DNA of 64,000 bases, taken from Avibacterium gallinarum. GTDB taxonomy: Bacteria; Pseudomonadota; Gammaproteobacteria; Enterobacterales; Pasteurellaceae. The DNA lies in NCBI RefSeq assembly GCF_002921135.1, contig NZ_PQVJ01000007.1, forward strand, positions 1 through 64,000. The letters run 5' to 3'. The notes under the pieces are model-generated. The model made no database searches. It had not been told where the DNA came from and saw only the letters and a list, made by a program, of their open reading frames with translations. The position numbers and the translations under genes are program-made. Shown in pieces: positions 35,919 to 45,971 of the stretch. Position 1 is the stretch's first letter. Every line of letters starts with the position of its first letter.

Positions 35919-37856
35919 TTAGAAGCTGCCTTTCAAGCCCACATATAAGGTGCGACCATATTGGCCATAGCCTGCAACGCTTTCATATTTTTTATCAAAC
36001 AGGTTATTCAAGTTCGCATACACATTTAAGTTTGGCGTAACTTGATAATTCGCACCAAGGCTAACCAAGGTGTAAGACGGCATTTTTACTCGTGAAGACG
36101 CGTAAGTCGTTTCATCAAAGTAAGTATCAACGCGTTTACCCACATAGTTTACATTCACATTCACACCCAGTGCTTCTGTGATCTGATAGGCTAAACCTAA
36201 ATTTGCCATATGTTTTGGACGGCGAAGTAAGGTTTGCCCTTTGCTATCTTTCGTTTGGGTATAAGTATAGTTGGCATAAGCGCTTAAATCATCGGTGATC
36301 TTGCCGTTATAGGCAATTTCAACCCCTTTGATTTTAGTTGAACCGCTCATATTTACCGCTTGCGAAACCCCATTAGGCAAATAGGCGGTGCTAATAAAGT
36401 TCTTCACATTGCGCGCAAAATAAGTTACATCTAAGCTATGGCGTTTATCTGTGGTTTCAAAAAGCAAACCAATATCCCCACCTTTGCTTTTTTCAGGCTT
36501 AAGGTTTGGGTTAGGTAAAAATGTGCCGTTGTAACCATAAAACTCGGTGATTGTTGGATTTTGAATGGCTGTACCAAAACTTGCGTGCGCTTTCACATTC
36601 TGCAATAAGCGATAAGTTCCTGCAATGCGTCCAGTGAAGCTGTTGTCATAATGATTGCTATCGGTATAACGCCCGCTTAGGCTTAAGCTATGGTCATTTT
36701 CACTGAACAGACGATATTCCGCCGCCACGCTTTTCTCGGTTAAATGCTTTTTACGGTTAGTCGAAGAACCAAAATCATAGGTAGAACGTTGATACTCTGT
36801 AAGCAAACTCAACGCTTGTTGCAACTCACCTTCTCGATCAAAATTAATATCTAACTGATAGTTTGCATTTAGCTTTTTGGCATCATAACCACTTGCCCAC
36901 GAACCAAGTGTATCGCTGTCGGTTTTTTGATGGCTAACGCTTGCTTTATGCTTAAATAACTCTTTTTCCGAGCCAACATAACCACTTAATTTAAAGGTGG
37001 TTTCACGAGTGCGAGTATAATCATCAAAGGCTGTTTCTGCGGCATAACTATTATCAAAATGTGCTGTTTGGCTAAAATGACTAGCTAAAAGATCAATACC
37101 TTTTTCGCCGTCATCATAGCCCACACGCAATGATAGTGCATCACGGTGGAATTTATCTCGCTCTTTTGCTCCGCCCGTACTCACGCGGCTGCCATCTTCC
37201 GCTGTATAATGGAAGCGATCTGAACTATAAGCCGAAATGCCTTTTGTGCGGTGGCTATCACCATGCAAGCTATAATAAAAGCCGTTTTGCTGACCTGAAA
37301 GAGTCAATGAGCTGTCATAAGTGCCTTTTGAACCTGTGCCTAAATCAAAGTCCACATTAAAGGGTTTATCCTTATAAAGCCCGCTTTTCGTGGTGATATA
37401 AACCACACCGCCCATTGCATCACTACCCCATAATGCCGATTGTTCACCACGCAACACTTCAATGCGATCAATATTGCTTAGGCTTAATCCACCGAAATCA
37501 TAGCCATAACCTGACACAGGATTAACTTTCACGCCGTCAATAATCACCGCAGTGTGATTTGGATCTGCGCCACGCAGATAAAGGCTAGTTAATGTACCGC
37601 GTCCGCCTGATGCACCCAATGCCACGCTTGGCACGGTTTTTAATACATCAGAAACATAGTTGGCGTTGCGTTCAGCGAAATCTTTTTCGGTTAAAACCGT
37701 TACTGATGACGCCGTTTGCTCTTCGCTTACAGGCTCGGCATAAGCGGAATAAACATAAATTGGTGCGAGCTGTTCGCTTTGTGCTGCATTTTCTATGGCA
37801 TAAAGTGCGGTAGAAAATGAGAGCAAAATTGCTGTGGTGATAATATTTTTTTGCAT
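35919..37856 (-). CDS. btuB: TonB-dependent receptor, BtuB-like (vitamin B12)
   Basis: This is an outer-membrane transporter of 645 residues with a signal peptide of about 20 residues ending TALYA. The plug domain is BtuB-like: VSDVLKTVPSVALGASGGRG, TSLYLRGADPNHTAVIIDG, VEVLRGEQSALWGSDAMGG (each in pieces). The barrel ends in TLYVGLKGSF. The adjacent BtuFCD-like genes and the nearby metH support cobalamin as the substrate. Against this, no cobalamin riboswitch fits upstream. The leader instead holds an AT-rich palindrome and a terminator-like hairpin, so an iron chelate cannot be excluded. GAAAGGAAAGAC precedes the ATG. Confidence 0.82.
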   Translation of the reverse strand: MQKNIITTAILLSFSTALYAIENAAQSEQLAPIYVYSAYAEPVSEEQTASSVTVLTEKDFAERNANYVSDVLKTVPSVALGASGGRGTLTSLYLRGADPNHTAVIIDGVKVNPVSGYGYDFGGLSLSNIDRIEVLRGEQSALWGSDAMGGVVYITTKSGLYKDKPFNVDFDLGTGSKGTYDSSLTLSGQQNGFYYSLHGDSHRTKGISAYSSDRFHYTAEDGSRVSTGGAKERDKFHRDALSLRVGYDDGEKGIDLLASHFSQTAHFDNSYAAETAFDDYTRTRETTFKLSGYVGSEKELFKHKASVSHQKTDSDTLGSWASGYDAKKLNANYQLDINFDREGELQQALSLLTEYQRSTYDFGSSTNRKKHLTEKSVAAEYRLFSENDHSLSLSGRYTDSNHYDNSFTGRIAGTYRLLQNVKAHASFGTAIQNPTITEFYGYNGTFLPNPNLKPEKSKGGDIGLLFETTDKRHSLDVTYFARNVKNFISTAYLPNGVSQAVNMSGSTKIKGVEIAYNGKITDDLSAYANYTYTQTKDSKGQTLLRRPKHMANLGLAYQITEALGVNVNVNYVGKRVDTYFDETTYASSRVKMPSYTLVSLGANYQVTPNLNVYANLNNLFDKKYESVAGYGQYGRTLYVGLKGSF

Positions 37857-37877
37857 TGTCTTTCCTTTCTATATAAA

Positions 37878-37905
37878 AATGGCGCTATTTTGACATAGCA
37901 CCATT
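37878..37905 (-). terminator. Terminator-like hairpin in the btuB-like leader
   Basis: Read on the minus strand, AATGGTGCTAT pairs with ATAGCGCCATT (one G-U) around a six-base loop and is followed by TTTTTAT. It lies only 21 bases before the btuB-like ATG. It could end sucD transcripts or act as an attenuator for the receptor operon. Confidence 0.65.
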
Positions 37906-38010
37906 GGGTTCGCAAATCTGAATTATTCATCATAAAAATGAATACTATTCATCTCTACGTTTTCATTGTTATAAAAAATCACAAAAAACTGACCGCACTT
38001 TAGAAATGGC

Positions 38011-38883
38011 CTATTGCTTCAAGATTGATCTTAACGCCGTCCCAATTTCCGCAAGGCTTTTTACGGTGGTTACGCCTGCTTGTTGGAGGGCTTGGATTTT
38101 TTCATCGGCAGTGCCTTTTCCGCCGCTGATAATCGCGCCTGCGTGTCCCATTCGTTTTCCTTTTGGTGCAGTGATGCCTGCAATGTATGCCACCACAGGT
38201 TTGGTTATGTTATGACGGATAAACTCTGCTGCTTCTTCTTCCGCGCTGCCGCCAATTTCGCCAATCATCACGATGGCTTCAGTTTCGGGATCTTGTTGGA
38301 AGCGTTTGAGAATATCAATAAAACTTGAACCGGGGATTGGATCGCCGCCAATGCCAACACAGGTGGATTGTCCAAAGCCCTCATCGGTGGTTTGTTTAAC
38401 CGCTTCATAGGTTAATGTGCCTGAGCGAGAAACAATGCCGATACGTCCTTTTTTATGAATATTGCCCGGCATTATGCCGATTTTACATTCTTCAGGAGTG
38501 ATAATGCCTGGGCAGTTTGGCCCGATCATCACTACGCCTGTTTCATTCAGTTTTTGTTTCACTTGTAGCATATCCAACGTAGGAATGCCCTCGGTGATGC
38601 AGACGATTAAGGATAATCCTGCGTTAATCGCTTCAAAAATGGCATCTTTACAAAATGGTGCGGGAACGTAAATCACGGTGGCTGTTGCACCAGTTTGTTC
38701 AACGGCTTCGCGCACGGTGTTAAACACAGGCAAGCCTAAATGGGTTGTGCCGCCTTTCCCTGGGGAAACACCGCCCACTAATTTTGTGCCATAAGCAAGG
38801 GCTTGTTCGGAATGAAATGTGCCTTGTCCGCCAGTGAAACCTTGGCAAATCACTTTGGTGTCTTTGTTCACTAAAATTGACAT
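38011..38883 (-). CDS. sucD: Succinyl-CoA synthetase alpha subunit
   Basis: It forms, with SucC, the TCA-cycle enzyme that makes ATP or GTP from succinyl-CoA. The 290-residue protein starts [20 protein letters not shown], the CoA-binding domain. [20 protein letters not shown] lies in the middle, and [18 protein letters not shown] carries the phosphorylated His near residue 246. It starts one base after the sucC stop, the usual sucCD coupling. The end of the suc cluster leads directly into the btuB-like leader. Confidence 0.97.
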   Translation of the reverse strand: MSILVNKDTKVICQGFTGGQGTFHSEQALAYGTKLVGGVSPGKGGTTHLGLPVFNTVREAVEQTGATATVIYVPAPFCKDAIFEAINAGLSLIVCITEGIPTLDMLQVKQKLNETGVVMIGPNCPGIITPEECKIGIMPGNIHKKGRIGIVSRSGTLTYEAVKQTTDEGFGQSTCVGIGGDPIPGSSFIDILKRFQQDPETEAIVMIGEIGGSAEEEAAEFIRHNITKPVVAYIAGITAPKGKRMGHAGAIISGGKGTADEKIQALQQAGVTTVKSLAEIGTALRSILKQ

Positions 38884-38884
38884 T

Positions 38885-40051
38885 TTATTCTCCCTTTGCT
38901 GCTTTCACGACTTCACTTGCCGCTTGTTGTAAACTTTGTGCTGAAATAATGTTGGTATCACTTTCTGCCAGCATTGCACGGCCTAACTCCGCATTGGTTC
39001 CCTCTAAACGCACCACCACAGGCACATTTACGCCCACTTCTTTACTGGCAGCGATAATGCCTTCGGCGATGAGATCACAACGTACAATGCCTCCAAAAAT
39101 ATTGACTAAAATGGCTTTCACCGCAGGATCAGTTAAGATGATTTTAAAGGCTTCAGCCACACGTTCTTTAGTTGCACCGCCGCCCACATCAAGGAAGTTA
39201 GCTGGCTGTCCGCCGTATAATTTCACAATATCCATTGTTCCCATTGCCAGCCCGGCACCATTAACCATACAACCAATATTACCATCTAAGGCAACATAGT
39301 TGAGATTCCATTTTTCTGCTTGGGCTTCACGAGGATCTTCTTGGCTCAGATCGCGCATTGCGAGCAAATCTGGGTGGCGATATAAGGCATTGCTGTCCAC
39401 CACCACTTTGGCATCAAGACAATCGAGATCGCCATTTTCCAAAATCACCAATGGATTCACTTCTAATAATGCTAGATCTTTTTCGATAAATAAGCGGCTG
39501 AGCTGACAAAATAGCTCGGTAAATTGCTTGATTTGTTTGCCCTCTAAACCGAGTTTAAAGGCTAATTCTCTGCCTTGGTACGGCATTCCGCCAACTAGTA
39601 AATCAATGCTAGTACGGTGTAATAAGTGCGGTGTTTTTTCCGCCACTTCTTCAATATTCACGCCACCTTCTGTGGAAACCATAAAGACAATTTGTTGCGA
39701 GCTACGATCGACAATCGCACTGAGATACAACTCTTTTTTCACTGCCACACAGCCCGTTACATAAATTTGATTAATCGGCTGCCCTTTGGCATCGGTTTGG
39801 AAGGTAACCAGACGCTTACCTAAAAATTTGTCAAAAAACGCCCGCACTTCTTGTTCGGAGCTCACTACTTGTACACCACCCGCTTTGCCACGCCCTCCTG
39901 CGTGCACTTGACATTTTAGTACCCACTTTGAGCCACCTAATTTTTTGATGGCTTCCAATCCTTGTTCTAAGGTTTCGCACGCATAGCCCTCACCGACGGG
40001 CAAGCCGTATTGGGCGAAAAGTTGTTTTGCTTGATATTCGTGTAAATTCAT
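38885..40051 (-). CDS. sucC: Succinyl-CoA synthetase beta subunit
   Basis: This is the nucleotide-binding subunit of succinyl-CoA synthetase. The 388 residues match E. coli. The ATP-grasp domain opens [34 protein letters not shown] follows, and metal-binding [10 protein letters not shown] and [18 protein letters not shown] are present, with [15 protein letters not shown] near the end. An AGGGAGAAAG ribosome site precedes the ATG. A terminator lies between sucB and sucC, so sucCD may also have its own promoter in the 123-base gap. That gap holds three short GTTGCGC repeats at 40072-40103. Confidence 0.97.
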   Translation of the reverse strand: MNLHEYQAKQLFAQYGLPVGEGYACETLEQGLEAIKKLGGSKWVLKCQVHAGGRGKAGGVQVVSSEQEVRAFFDKFLGKRLVTFQTDAKGQPINQIYVTGCVAVKKELYLSAIVDRSSQQIVFMVSTEGGVNIEEVAEKTPHLLHRTSIDLLVGGMPYQGRELAFKLGLEGKQIKQFTELFCQLSRLFIEKDLALLEVNPLVILENGDLDCLDAKVVVDSNALYRHPDLLAMRDLSQEDPREAQAEKWNLNYVALDGNIGCMVNGAGLAMGTMDIVKLYGGQPANFLDVGGGATKERVAEAFKIILTDPAVKAILVNIFGGIVRCDLIAEGIIAASKEVGVNVPVVVRLEGTNAELGRAMLAESDTNIISAQSLQQAASEVVKAAKGE

Positions 40052-40141
40052 AGAGTTATCTTTCTCCCTTTGTTGCGCTGTAATCGTTGCGCTGTAGTTG
40101 CGCAGTGCTTCACTAAATCCGTGATAAATTGATAAAAATAA

Positions 40142-40163
40142 GGCGATAAGATCCCTTATCGCC
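40142..40163 (-). terminator. Terminator after sucB
   Basis: GGCGATAAG pairs with CTTATCGCC around a four-base loop. On the minus strand TTATTTTTATC follows. It lies 12 bases after the sucB stop and separates sucAB from sucCD at least in part. Confidence 0.8.
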
Positions 40164-40174
40164 CTATGCCAAGA

Positions 40175-41404
40175 CTACACTTCTAATAATAAGCGTGTTG
40201 GATCTTCCAACATTTCTTTAATGGTTACTAAAAATCCCACACTTTCACGCCCATCAATTAAACGGTGATCATAAGAAAGAGCAAGATACATCATTGGGCG
40301 AATCACCACTTCACCATTCACTGCCACTGGACGATCTTTAATGGCGTGCATACCTAAAATCGCACTTTGTGGAGGGTTGATGATTGGTGTGGACATAAGT
40401 GATCCAAACACACCGCCGTTGGTAATCGTGAAGTTTCCGCCTGTGAGATCTTCCACGGTCAATTTTCCATCACGGCCTTTTTCTGCTAACGCTTTGATTT
40501 GCTTTTCAATTTCCGCCATACTCAGTTTATCGCAGTTGCGTAACACTGGGGTGACCAAACCGCGTGGGGTGGAAACCGCAATGCTGATGTCGAAATAGTT
40601 GTGATACACAATATCATCACCGTCAATAGACGCATTCACTTCTGGATAGCGTTTTAGCGCTTCCACCACGGCTTTCACATAGAAAGACATAAAGCCTAAG
40701 CGAGTGTCGTGAGATTTTTCAAATTTCTCTGCATATTTTTTGCGCAGTTGCATAATTGGCTGCATATCCACTTCGTTGAAGGTAGTGAGCATTGCGGTGC
40801 TGTTTTTCGCTTCTAATAAACGCTCTGCCACGCGCTTACGCAAACGAGTCATTGGCACACGTTTTTCATCACGTCCTGATACATTTAATGCTGGTGCTTC
40901 AGGTGCTTGTGGCTGAGACTTAGATTGAGCCTGCGCAGCTTTTTGTGCCACAGTGCGTTCAATGTCTTCACGAGTGATGCGTCCGCCCACGCCTGTGCCT
41001 TGCACTTCTTCCGCTTTAAGATCGTTTTCTGCCAATAAACGGCGCGCCGCTGGGCTAACCACATCAGCGTTAGTCGGTTCGGATGTTAAGTTGGCTAAAT
41101 GGCGATCTGCTGGCGTGCTTTCTACTTTTTGCACGCTTTCTTTGGTGGCATTGCCTGCCGCCGCTAAGGCAGAAACTTTACCTAACACTTGGTTGCTAAT
41201 CACCGTTGCGCCCTCGGTTTCGATGATGCTTTCTAGCACACCATCAGCAACCGCCGGCACTTCAAGCACGACTTTGTCGGTTTCAATTTCGACTAAAACT
41301 TCATCACGTTTTACTTCATCGCCCACTTCTTTATGCCAAGTGGCAACCGTTGCATCTGCCACAGATTCAGGTAGCACGGGAGTTAAAATCTCAAAATCGC
41401 TCAT
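40175..41404 (-). CDS. sucB: Dihydrolipoamide succinyltransferase (E2 of 2-oxoglutarate dehydrogenase)
   Basis: This is the core enzyme of the 2-oxoglutarate dehydrogenase complex. Residues 1-75 form the lipoyl domain with the modified Lys in [14 protein letters not shown] linker follows, then the E1/E3-binding domain [20 protein letters not shown] with GRITREDIE. The catalytic domain ends with [18 protein letters not shown], which carries the active-site His and Asp. The 409 residues are typical. It lies 87 bases after sucA, with an uptake-signal hairpin in the gap. Confidence 0.97.
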   Translation of the reverse strand: MSDFEILTPVLPESVADATVATWHKEVGDEVKRDEVLVEIETDKVVLEVPAVADGVLESIIETEGATVISNQVLGKVSALAAAGNATKESVQKVESTPADRHLANLTSEPTNADVVSPAARRLLAENDLKAEEVQGTGVGGRITREDIERTVAQKAAQAQSKSQPQAPEAPALNVSGRDEKRVPMTRLRKRVAERLLEAKNSTAMLTTFNEVDMQPIMQLRKKYAEKFEKSHDTRLGFMSFYVKAVVEALKRYPEVNASIDGDDIVYHNYFDISIAVSTPRGLVTPVLRNCDKLSMAEIEKQIKALAEKGRDGKLTVEDLTGGNFTITNGGVFGSLMSTPIINPPQSAILGMHAIKDRPVAVNGEVVIRPMMYLALSYDHRLIDGRESVGFLVTIKEMLEDPTRLLLEV

Positions 41405-41451
41405 TTTTCTGTTCCTTCTTTGGTTTGCGTTTTATTTGCATTCGGTTGTAC

Positions 41452-41481
41452 AAAAGTGCGGTGATTTTTGACCGCACTTTT
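41452..41481 (-). terminator. Uptake-signal hairpin between sucA and sucB
   Basis: AAAAGTGCGGT (41452-41462) pairs with ACCGCACTTTT (41471-41481) around an eight-base loop. On the minus strand only TTTTG follows, so it may pause or attenuate more than terminate. Confidence 0.55.
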
Positions 41482-41491
41482 TGCTTACAAA

Positions 41492-44287
41492 TTATTCTAA
41501 AGCCTCATTCACTAAGGCGCGTTGCTGTTCATTATGTAAGGACATATAGCCCACCGCTGGCGATGCTGAAGCTGGTCTGCCCACATAACGCAGTTTGCCG
41601 TGTTCTGGCAATGAACTCACAAAGTTATGTTGGCTACAATACCACGCACCTTGGTTTTGTGGCTCTTCTTGACACCATACATAATCAGTAACCTGTTCAT
41701 AAGGGGCAAGCGCCGCTTTCATTTCTTCGTGCGGATAAGGATAAAGCTGTTCCACGCGCACAATAGCCACATCGGTTTGGTTATTTTTGCGGCGTTGTTC
41801 CAATAAATCGTAATACACTTTGCCCGAACACATTACCACACGTTTCACTTGTTTTGGATCGAGCTTGTCAATTTCGCCAATCACGTTTTGATAAGTGCCG
41901 TTCACCAACTCTTCTTTGCTGGACACCGCAAGTGGGTGGCGCAGTAAGGATTTTGGTGTAATCACAATCAATGGGCGGCGTACCTTGCGCAACATTTGAC
42001 GGCGTAATAAATGGTAAATCTGCGCTGGCGTTGAAGGCACGCAAACTTGCATATTTTGTTGCGCACAAAGCTGTAAATAACGCTCTAAACGGGCTGATGA
42101 ATGTTCAGGCCCTTGCCCTTCATAACCGTGCGGTAATAGCATTACCAAACCACACATTCTGCCCCATTTTTGTTCACCTGAGCTGATAAATTGGTCGATC
42201 ACCACTTGCGCAACATTGGCGAAATCACCGAATTGCGCTTCCCAGATGGTGAGCGTTTTTGGTGTCGCTGTGGCATAGCCATATTCATAAGCCAACACCG
42301 CTTCTTCTGAAAGCACGGAATCCCACACTTCAAAATGCCCTTGCTGATTGTGCAGATGGGTAAGTGGGGTGTAAATTGTGGCATCTTTTTGGCTATGTAA
42401 AACAGAATGACGGTGGAAGAATGTGCCACGTCCTGCATCTTCACCTGATAATCGAACGTTATAGCCTTCGTCCAACAAGGTGGCGTAAGCCATCGTTTCT
42501 GCCATTCCCCAATCGAATGGTTTTTCGCCTTTTGCCATTAGACGGCGATCATCATAGATTTTTTTCACGCGCGAATGAAGTGGGTGATTTTCTGGATATT
42601 CACACACTTTTAAGGCAAGCGCGGTGAAGCGTTCTTCATCAAAACTACCCTCGTAATCTGACCATTCTTGGCTGAGGAATTTCATCCAATCCGAGGCCTC
42701 AACATCACGTTCACGCCATTCTGGCACAACGCAATCACCGTTGTCTAAGGCATCGCGATACTTATTCATTAATTCTAAGCTGTAAGCTTCGTCAATCACA
42801 TTGTCTGCAATTAAACGATCGGCATACACTTTGCGTGGGGTTGGGTGGCGTTTAATGCGATCATACATTAACGGCTGAGTAACAGAAGGCTCGTCCGCTT
42901 CATTGTGTCCGTGACGGCGATAGGAAACCAGATCAATAAAAATATCACGCTTGAATTTGGTTCTAAATTCCACTGCCATTTGTGCCGCATAAGCCACGGC
43001 TTCAGGATCATCACCATTAACGTGAATAACTGGCGCTTCGATCATTTTCGCAATGTCGGTACTGTATTCAGTAGAACGGGTATCGTGTGGATTTGACGTG
43101 GTAAAGCCAATTTGGTTGTTGATCACGATACGAATCGTCCCGCCTACGCTATAACCACGGGTTGCCGACATATTCAATGTTTCTTGCACCACACCTTGCC
43201 CTGCTACTGCGGAATCACCGTGTACCGTAATCGGCAACACTTGCGCGCGTTCTACATCGTTAATGCGGGTTTGTCTAGCACGCACTGAACCCAGTACCAC
43301 TGGGTTTACAATTTCTAAGTGAGATGGGTTAAACGCAAGCGCTAAATGCACTAAGCCATCATCGGTCATAAAATCAGAAGAAAAACCTTGGTGATATTTC
43401 ACATCACCCGTTCCGTTACCCTGATGTTTTCCTGCAAATTCATCAAATAATTCCGCCGGTTTTTTGCCTAGCACGTTCACCAATAAATTCAAACGTCCAC
43501 GGTGTGCCATTCCCATTACAATTTCTTTAATGCCGTTTTTGGCCCCTTGACGGATAATTTCTTTCATTAGCAAGATAAACGCATCACTGCCTTCAAGAGA
43601 AAAACGTTTTGCCCCAGGGAATTTTGCACCAAGATAGCGTTCTAAACCGTCTGCGGCGGTGAGTTCTTCAAGGAATTTAAGCTGTTCTTGTTTGCTAAAT
43701 AAAGGTTGATTTAACCAATTTTCTAACTTTTTCTGTAACCAAGTGCGCGCCTCAAGATCATTAACGTGCATAAACTCAAGGCCTATAGTGCCGCAATAGG
43801 TTGATTTTAATGAGAAAGAAAGCTCACGCAAGCTAATGCGATCTTTGTCATACACATAACCGCTAATATCAAATTCTTCATCAAGATCATCATCAGTAAA
43901 ACCATAGAATTTATAATCTAAGGTTGGCGAATCCATACGCTGCCAAATTTTTAATGGATCAAGATCCGCGTGTAAATGCCCCCTATTACGGTGTGCATTC
44001 ACCCATTGCAATACTTTTACCAGCCGTCCGCTCACTTTCGGATCAATCACGGTTGTACCGTCCACGCCAGTATCTCGCGCCAACCGTTTAAAATATTGAC
44101 GAACTGGGGAATGTGCTTGCTCTACAGCGGTGTGTTTTGGCAATTTATCGAAAATTTGTTGCCAGCTTTCATCGACAGAATGGGGATCTTGAAGATAACT
44201 TTCATATAATTCTTCAATGTAAGATTGGTTTGCTCCATTTAAAGCGCTTGAAGCTAACCATTCACTAATTGGGCTCGTTTGTTTCAT
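41492..44287 (-). CDS. sucA: 2-oxoglutarate dehydrogenase E1 component
   Basis: This thiamine-diphosphate enzyme decarboxylates 2-oxoglutarate and passes the succinyl group to SucB. From the ATG at 44287 the protein has 931 residues (E. coli 933). Landmarks are MGMAHRGRLNLLVNVLGK, VHGDSAVAGQGVVQETLNM, GTIRIVINNQIGFTT, SYRRHGHNEADEPSVTQPL and GEDAGRGTFFHRH. AGGTGG lies five bases before this ATG, so I prefer it to the GTG three codons upstream. The gene is divergent from gltA across a 345-base AT-rich region. Confidence 0.97.
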   Translation of the reverse strand: MKQTSPISEWLASSALNGANQSYIEELYESYLQDPHSVDESWQQIFDKLPKHTAVEQAHSPVRQYFKRLARDTGVDGTTVIDPKVSGRLVKVLQWVNAHRNRGHLHADLDPLKIWQRMDSPTLDYKFYGFTDDDLDEEFDISGYVYDKDRISLRELSFSLKSTYCGTIGLEFMHVNDLEARTWLQKKLENWLNQPLFSKQEQLKFLEELTAADGLERYLGAKFPGAKRFSLEGSDAFILLMKEIIRQGAKNGIKEIVMGMAHRGRLNLLVNVLGKKPAELFDEFAGKHQGNGTGDVKYHQGFSSDFMTDDGLVHLALAFNPSHLEIVNPVVLGSVRARQTRINDVERAQVLPITVHGDSAVAGQGVVQETLNMSATRGYSVGGTIRIVINNQIGFTTSNPHDTRSTEYSTDIAKMIEAPVIHVNGDDPEAVAYAAQMAVEFRTKFKRDIFIDLVSYRRHGHNEADEPSVTQPLMYDRIKRHPTPRKVYADRLIADNVIDEAYSLELMNKYRDALDNGDCVVPEWRERDVEASDWMKFLSQEWSDYEGSFDEERFTALALKVCEYPENHPLHSRVKKIYDDRRLMAKGEKPFDWGMAETMAYATLLDEGYNVRLSGEDAGRGTFFHRHSVLHSQKDATIYTPLTHLHNQQGHFEVWDSVLSEEAVLAYEYGYATATPKTLTIWEAQFGDFANVAQVVIDQFISSGEQKWGRMCGLVMLLPHGYEGQGPEHSSARLERYLQLCAQQNMQVCVPSTPAQIYHLLRRQMLRKVRRPLIVITPKSLLRHPLAVSSKEELVNGTYQNVIGEIDKLDPKQVKRVVMCSGKVYYDLLEQRRKNNQTDVAIVRVEQLYPYPHEEMKAALAPYEQVTDYVWCQEEPQNQGAWYCSQHNFVSSLPEHGKLRYVGRPASASPAVGYMSLHNEQQRALVNEALE

Positions 44288-44632
44288 TAATACCACCTAG
44301 CTTGGTTGGGTAGAATTTACAACATAAAAATTCATTAGGTTTATTATACATAGGATTCAATCAGAAACACGCACTGATTTTTCTTTCAGTGTTAGTCGAA
44401 TAATTTAAAATCAAATTCCCACAATTAGCAACTAATTCAATTAACAAAACATTAACATTTTTCTGATTTTTTGATCTGTCTCTCATTTTTGAAAAAATAA
44501 CATTTCCTTAACAAAATTTTTTTGTAAATATTAAAGACAGGTACTCCATAACAGGTTATAGTGAAAATTCATTAGAAAGTACAATAATTCAACAAACACA
44601 ACATTATCAACTCCAACTAAAGAGGAAGAGCT
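44288..44632. promoter_or_regulatory. Divergent control region between sucA and gltA
   Basis: This 345-base AT-rich stretch has no gene. A TATAGT at about 44560 could be a gltA -10 box without a clear -35. AACAAAACATTAACA near 44445-44460 resembles an ArcA-type site, which would fit TCA control, but I cannot score it. AGAGGAAGAG is the gltA ribosome site. No uptake signal is present. Confidence 0.4.
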
Positions 44633-45922
44633 ATGACAGAACTCAACGCAAAACTAACGCTAAATGATGGACGTGAACTTGAACTCCCAATGCGTAAAGG
44701 TTCACTCGGCTATGATGTCATTGATGTTCAATCCCTAGTCAAAAATAAACTTTTTACCTTTGACCCCGGTTTTATGTCCACCGCCTCTTGTGTTTCCGAA
44801 ATCACCTATATTGACGGCGACAACGGCATTCTTCTCCACCGTGGTTATCCTATTGCTGATTTGGCAAAAAATGCCGATTATTTAGAAGTGGCACACTTAT
44901 TATTATTTGGCGAGCGCCCAAGTGCCGAAGAATACAAAGCCTTCCGCCAATTAGTACGCAAGCACACCCTTGTTCACGAACAAATTTCCCGCTTCTTCCA
45001 CGGATTCCGCCGAGATTCACACCCAATGGCGATTATGTGCGGGGTAAGTGGTGCGTTAGCGGCGTTCTATCACGATTCTTTAGATATTAACGATATTGAA
45101 CACCGTGAAATCACCGCCATTCGCTTACTGGCTAAAATGCCAACCCTTGCGGCGATGTGCTACAAATATTCTATCGGGCAACCTTTTATGTTCCCGCTGA
45201 ATAAACTTTCTTATTCGGGTAATTTCTTACATATGATGTTCGCCACCCCTTGCGAGCCTTATGAAGTTAATCCTGTGCTAGAACGTGCAATGGATCGCAT
45301 TTTTATTCTACACGCCGATCACGAACAAAATGCTTCAACCTCAACGGTGCGTACAGCCGCCTCCTCTGGTGCAAACCCATTCGCTTGTATTGCCGCAGGT
45401 ATCGCCTCACTTTGGGGGCCTGCACACGGCGGTGCAAATGAAGCTTGCATTAATATGCTGGAAGAAATTGGCACCATTGACCGCATTCCAGAATACATTG
45501 CGCGTGCCAAAGATAAAAACGATCCATTCCGCTTAATGGGCTTTGGACACCGTGTTTACAAAAACTATGATCCACGTGCCAAAGTAATGCGTCAAACCTG
45601 CCACGAGGTGCTAAAAGAGTTGAATATTGATAACCCATTATTCGATGTAGCAATGGAACTAGAGCGTATCGCATTAAGCGATCAATACTTTATTGATCAC
45701 AAGCTTTATCCGAATGTCGATTTCTATTCAGGCATTATTCTCAAAGCCATTGGCATTCCAACGTCAATGTTCACTGTCATCTTCGCATTGGCAAGAACCG
45801 TCGGCTGGATCGCCCACTGGAAAGAAATGTTCAAACCGGGCAATATGAAAATCGTCCGCCCACGCCAGCTTTACACAGGCCACACAGAACGCCCATTTAC
45901 GCCACTAGAGGGTAAGGAATAA
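44633..45922 (+). CDS. gltA: Citrate synthase (type II)
   Basis: It condenses oxaloacetate with acetyl-CoA to open the TCA cycle. The 429 residues and the N-terminal beta domain ([19 protein letters not shown]) mark the hexameric, NADH-sensitive Gram-negative type. Catalytic parts are [39 protein letters not shown] and YPNVDFYSG with the active-site Asp. It is divergent from sucA and ends in a bidirectional terminator. With sucABCD next to it, the block holds citrate synthase and the 2-oxoglutarate to succinate steps. Confidence 0.97.
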   Translation: MTELNAKLTLNDGRELELPMRKGSLGYDVIDVQSLVKNKLFTFDPGFMSTASCVSEITYIDGDNGILLHRGYPIADLAKNADYLEVAHLLLFGERPSAEEYKAFRQLVRKHTLVHEQISRFFHGFRRDSHPMAIMCGVSGALAAFYHDSLDINDIEHREITAIRLLAKMPTLAAMCYKYSIGQPFMFPLNKLSYSGNFLHMMFATPCEPYEVNPVLERAMDRIFILHADHEQNASTSTVRTAASSGANPFACIAAGIASLWGPAHGGANEACINMLEEIGTIDRIPEYIARAKDKNDPFRLMGFGHRVYKNYDPRAKVMRQTCHEVLKELNIDNPLFDVAMELERIALSDQYFIDHKLYPNVDFYSGIILKAIGIPTSMFTVIFALARTVGWIAHWKEMFKPGNMKIVRPRQLYTGHTERPFTPLEGKE

Positions 45923-45934
45923 AATCTATAAAAA

Positions 45935-45963
45935 AGGCCGCACTTAAAGTGCGGTCTTTTTTT
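45935..45963. terminator. Bidirectional terminator between gltA and comEA
   Basis: AGGCCGCACT pairs with AGTGCGGTCT (one G-U) around TAA, with seven T after it on the plus strand and six on the minus strand. The right arm contains an exact uptake core and the left arm a one-base variant. Confidence 0.88.
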
Positions 45964-45971
45964 GCAAGTTT

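Noticed and set aside
37857-38010. Cobalamin riboswitch upstream of the btuB-like gene
   Set aside because: The gap is too short for the aptamer and no B12-box-like sequence is visible.
40072-40103. Three GTTGCGC repeats upstream of sucC as a CRISPR-like or regulatory array
   Set aside because: The units are only 7-11 bases with irregular short spacing, and no function can be assigned.
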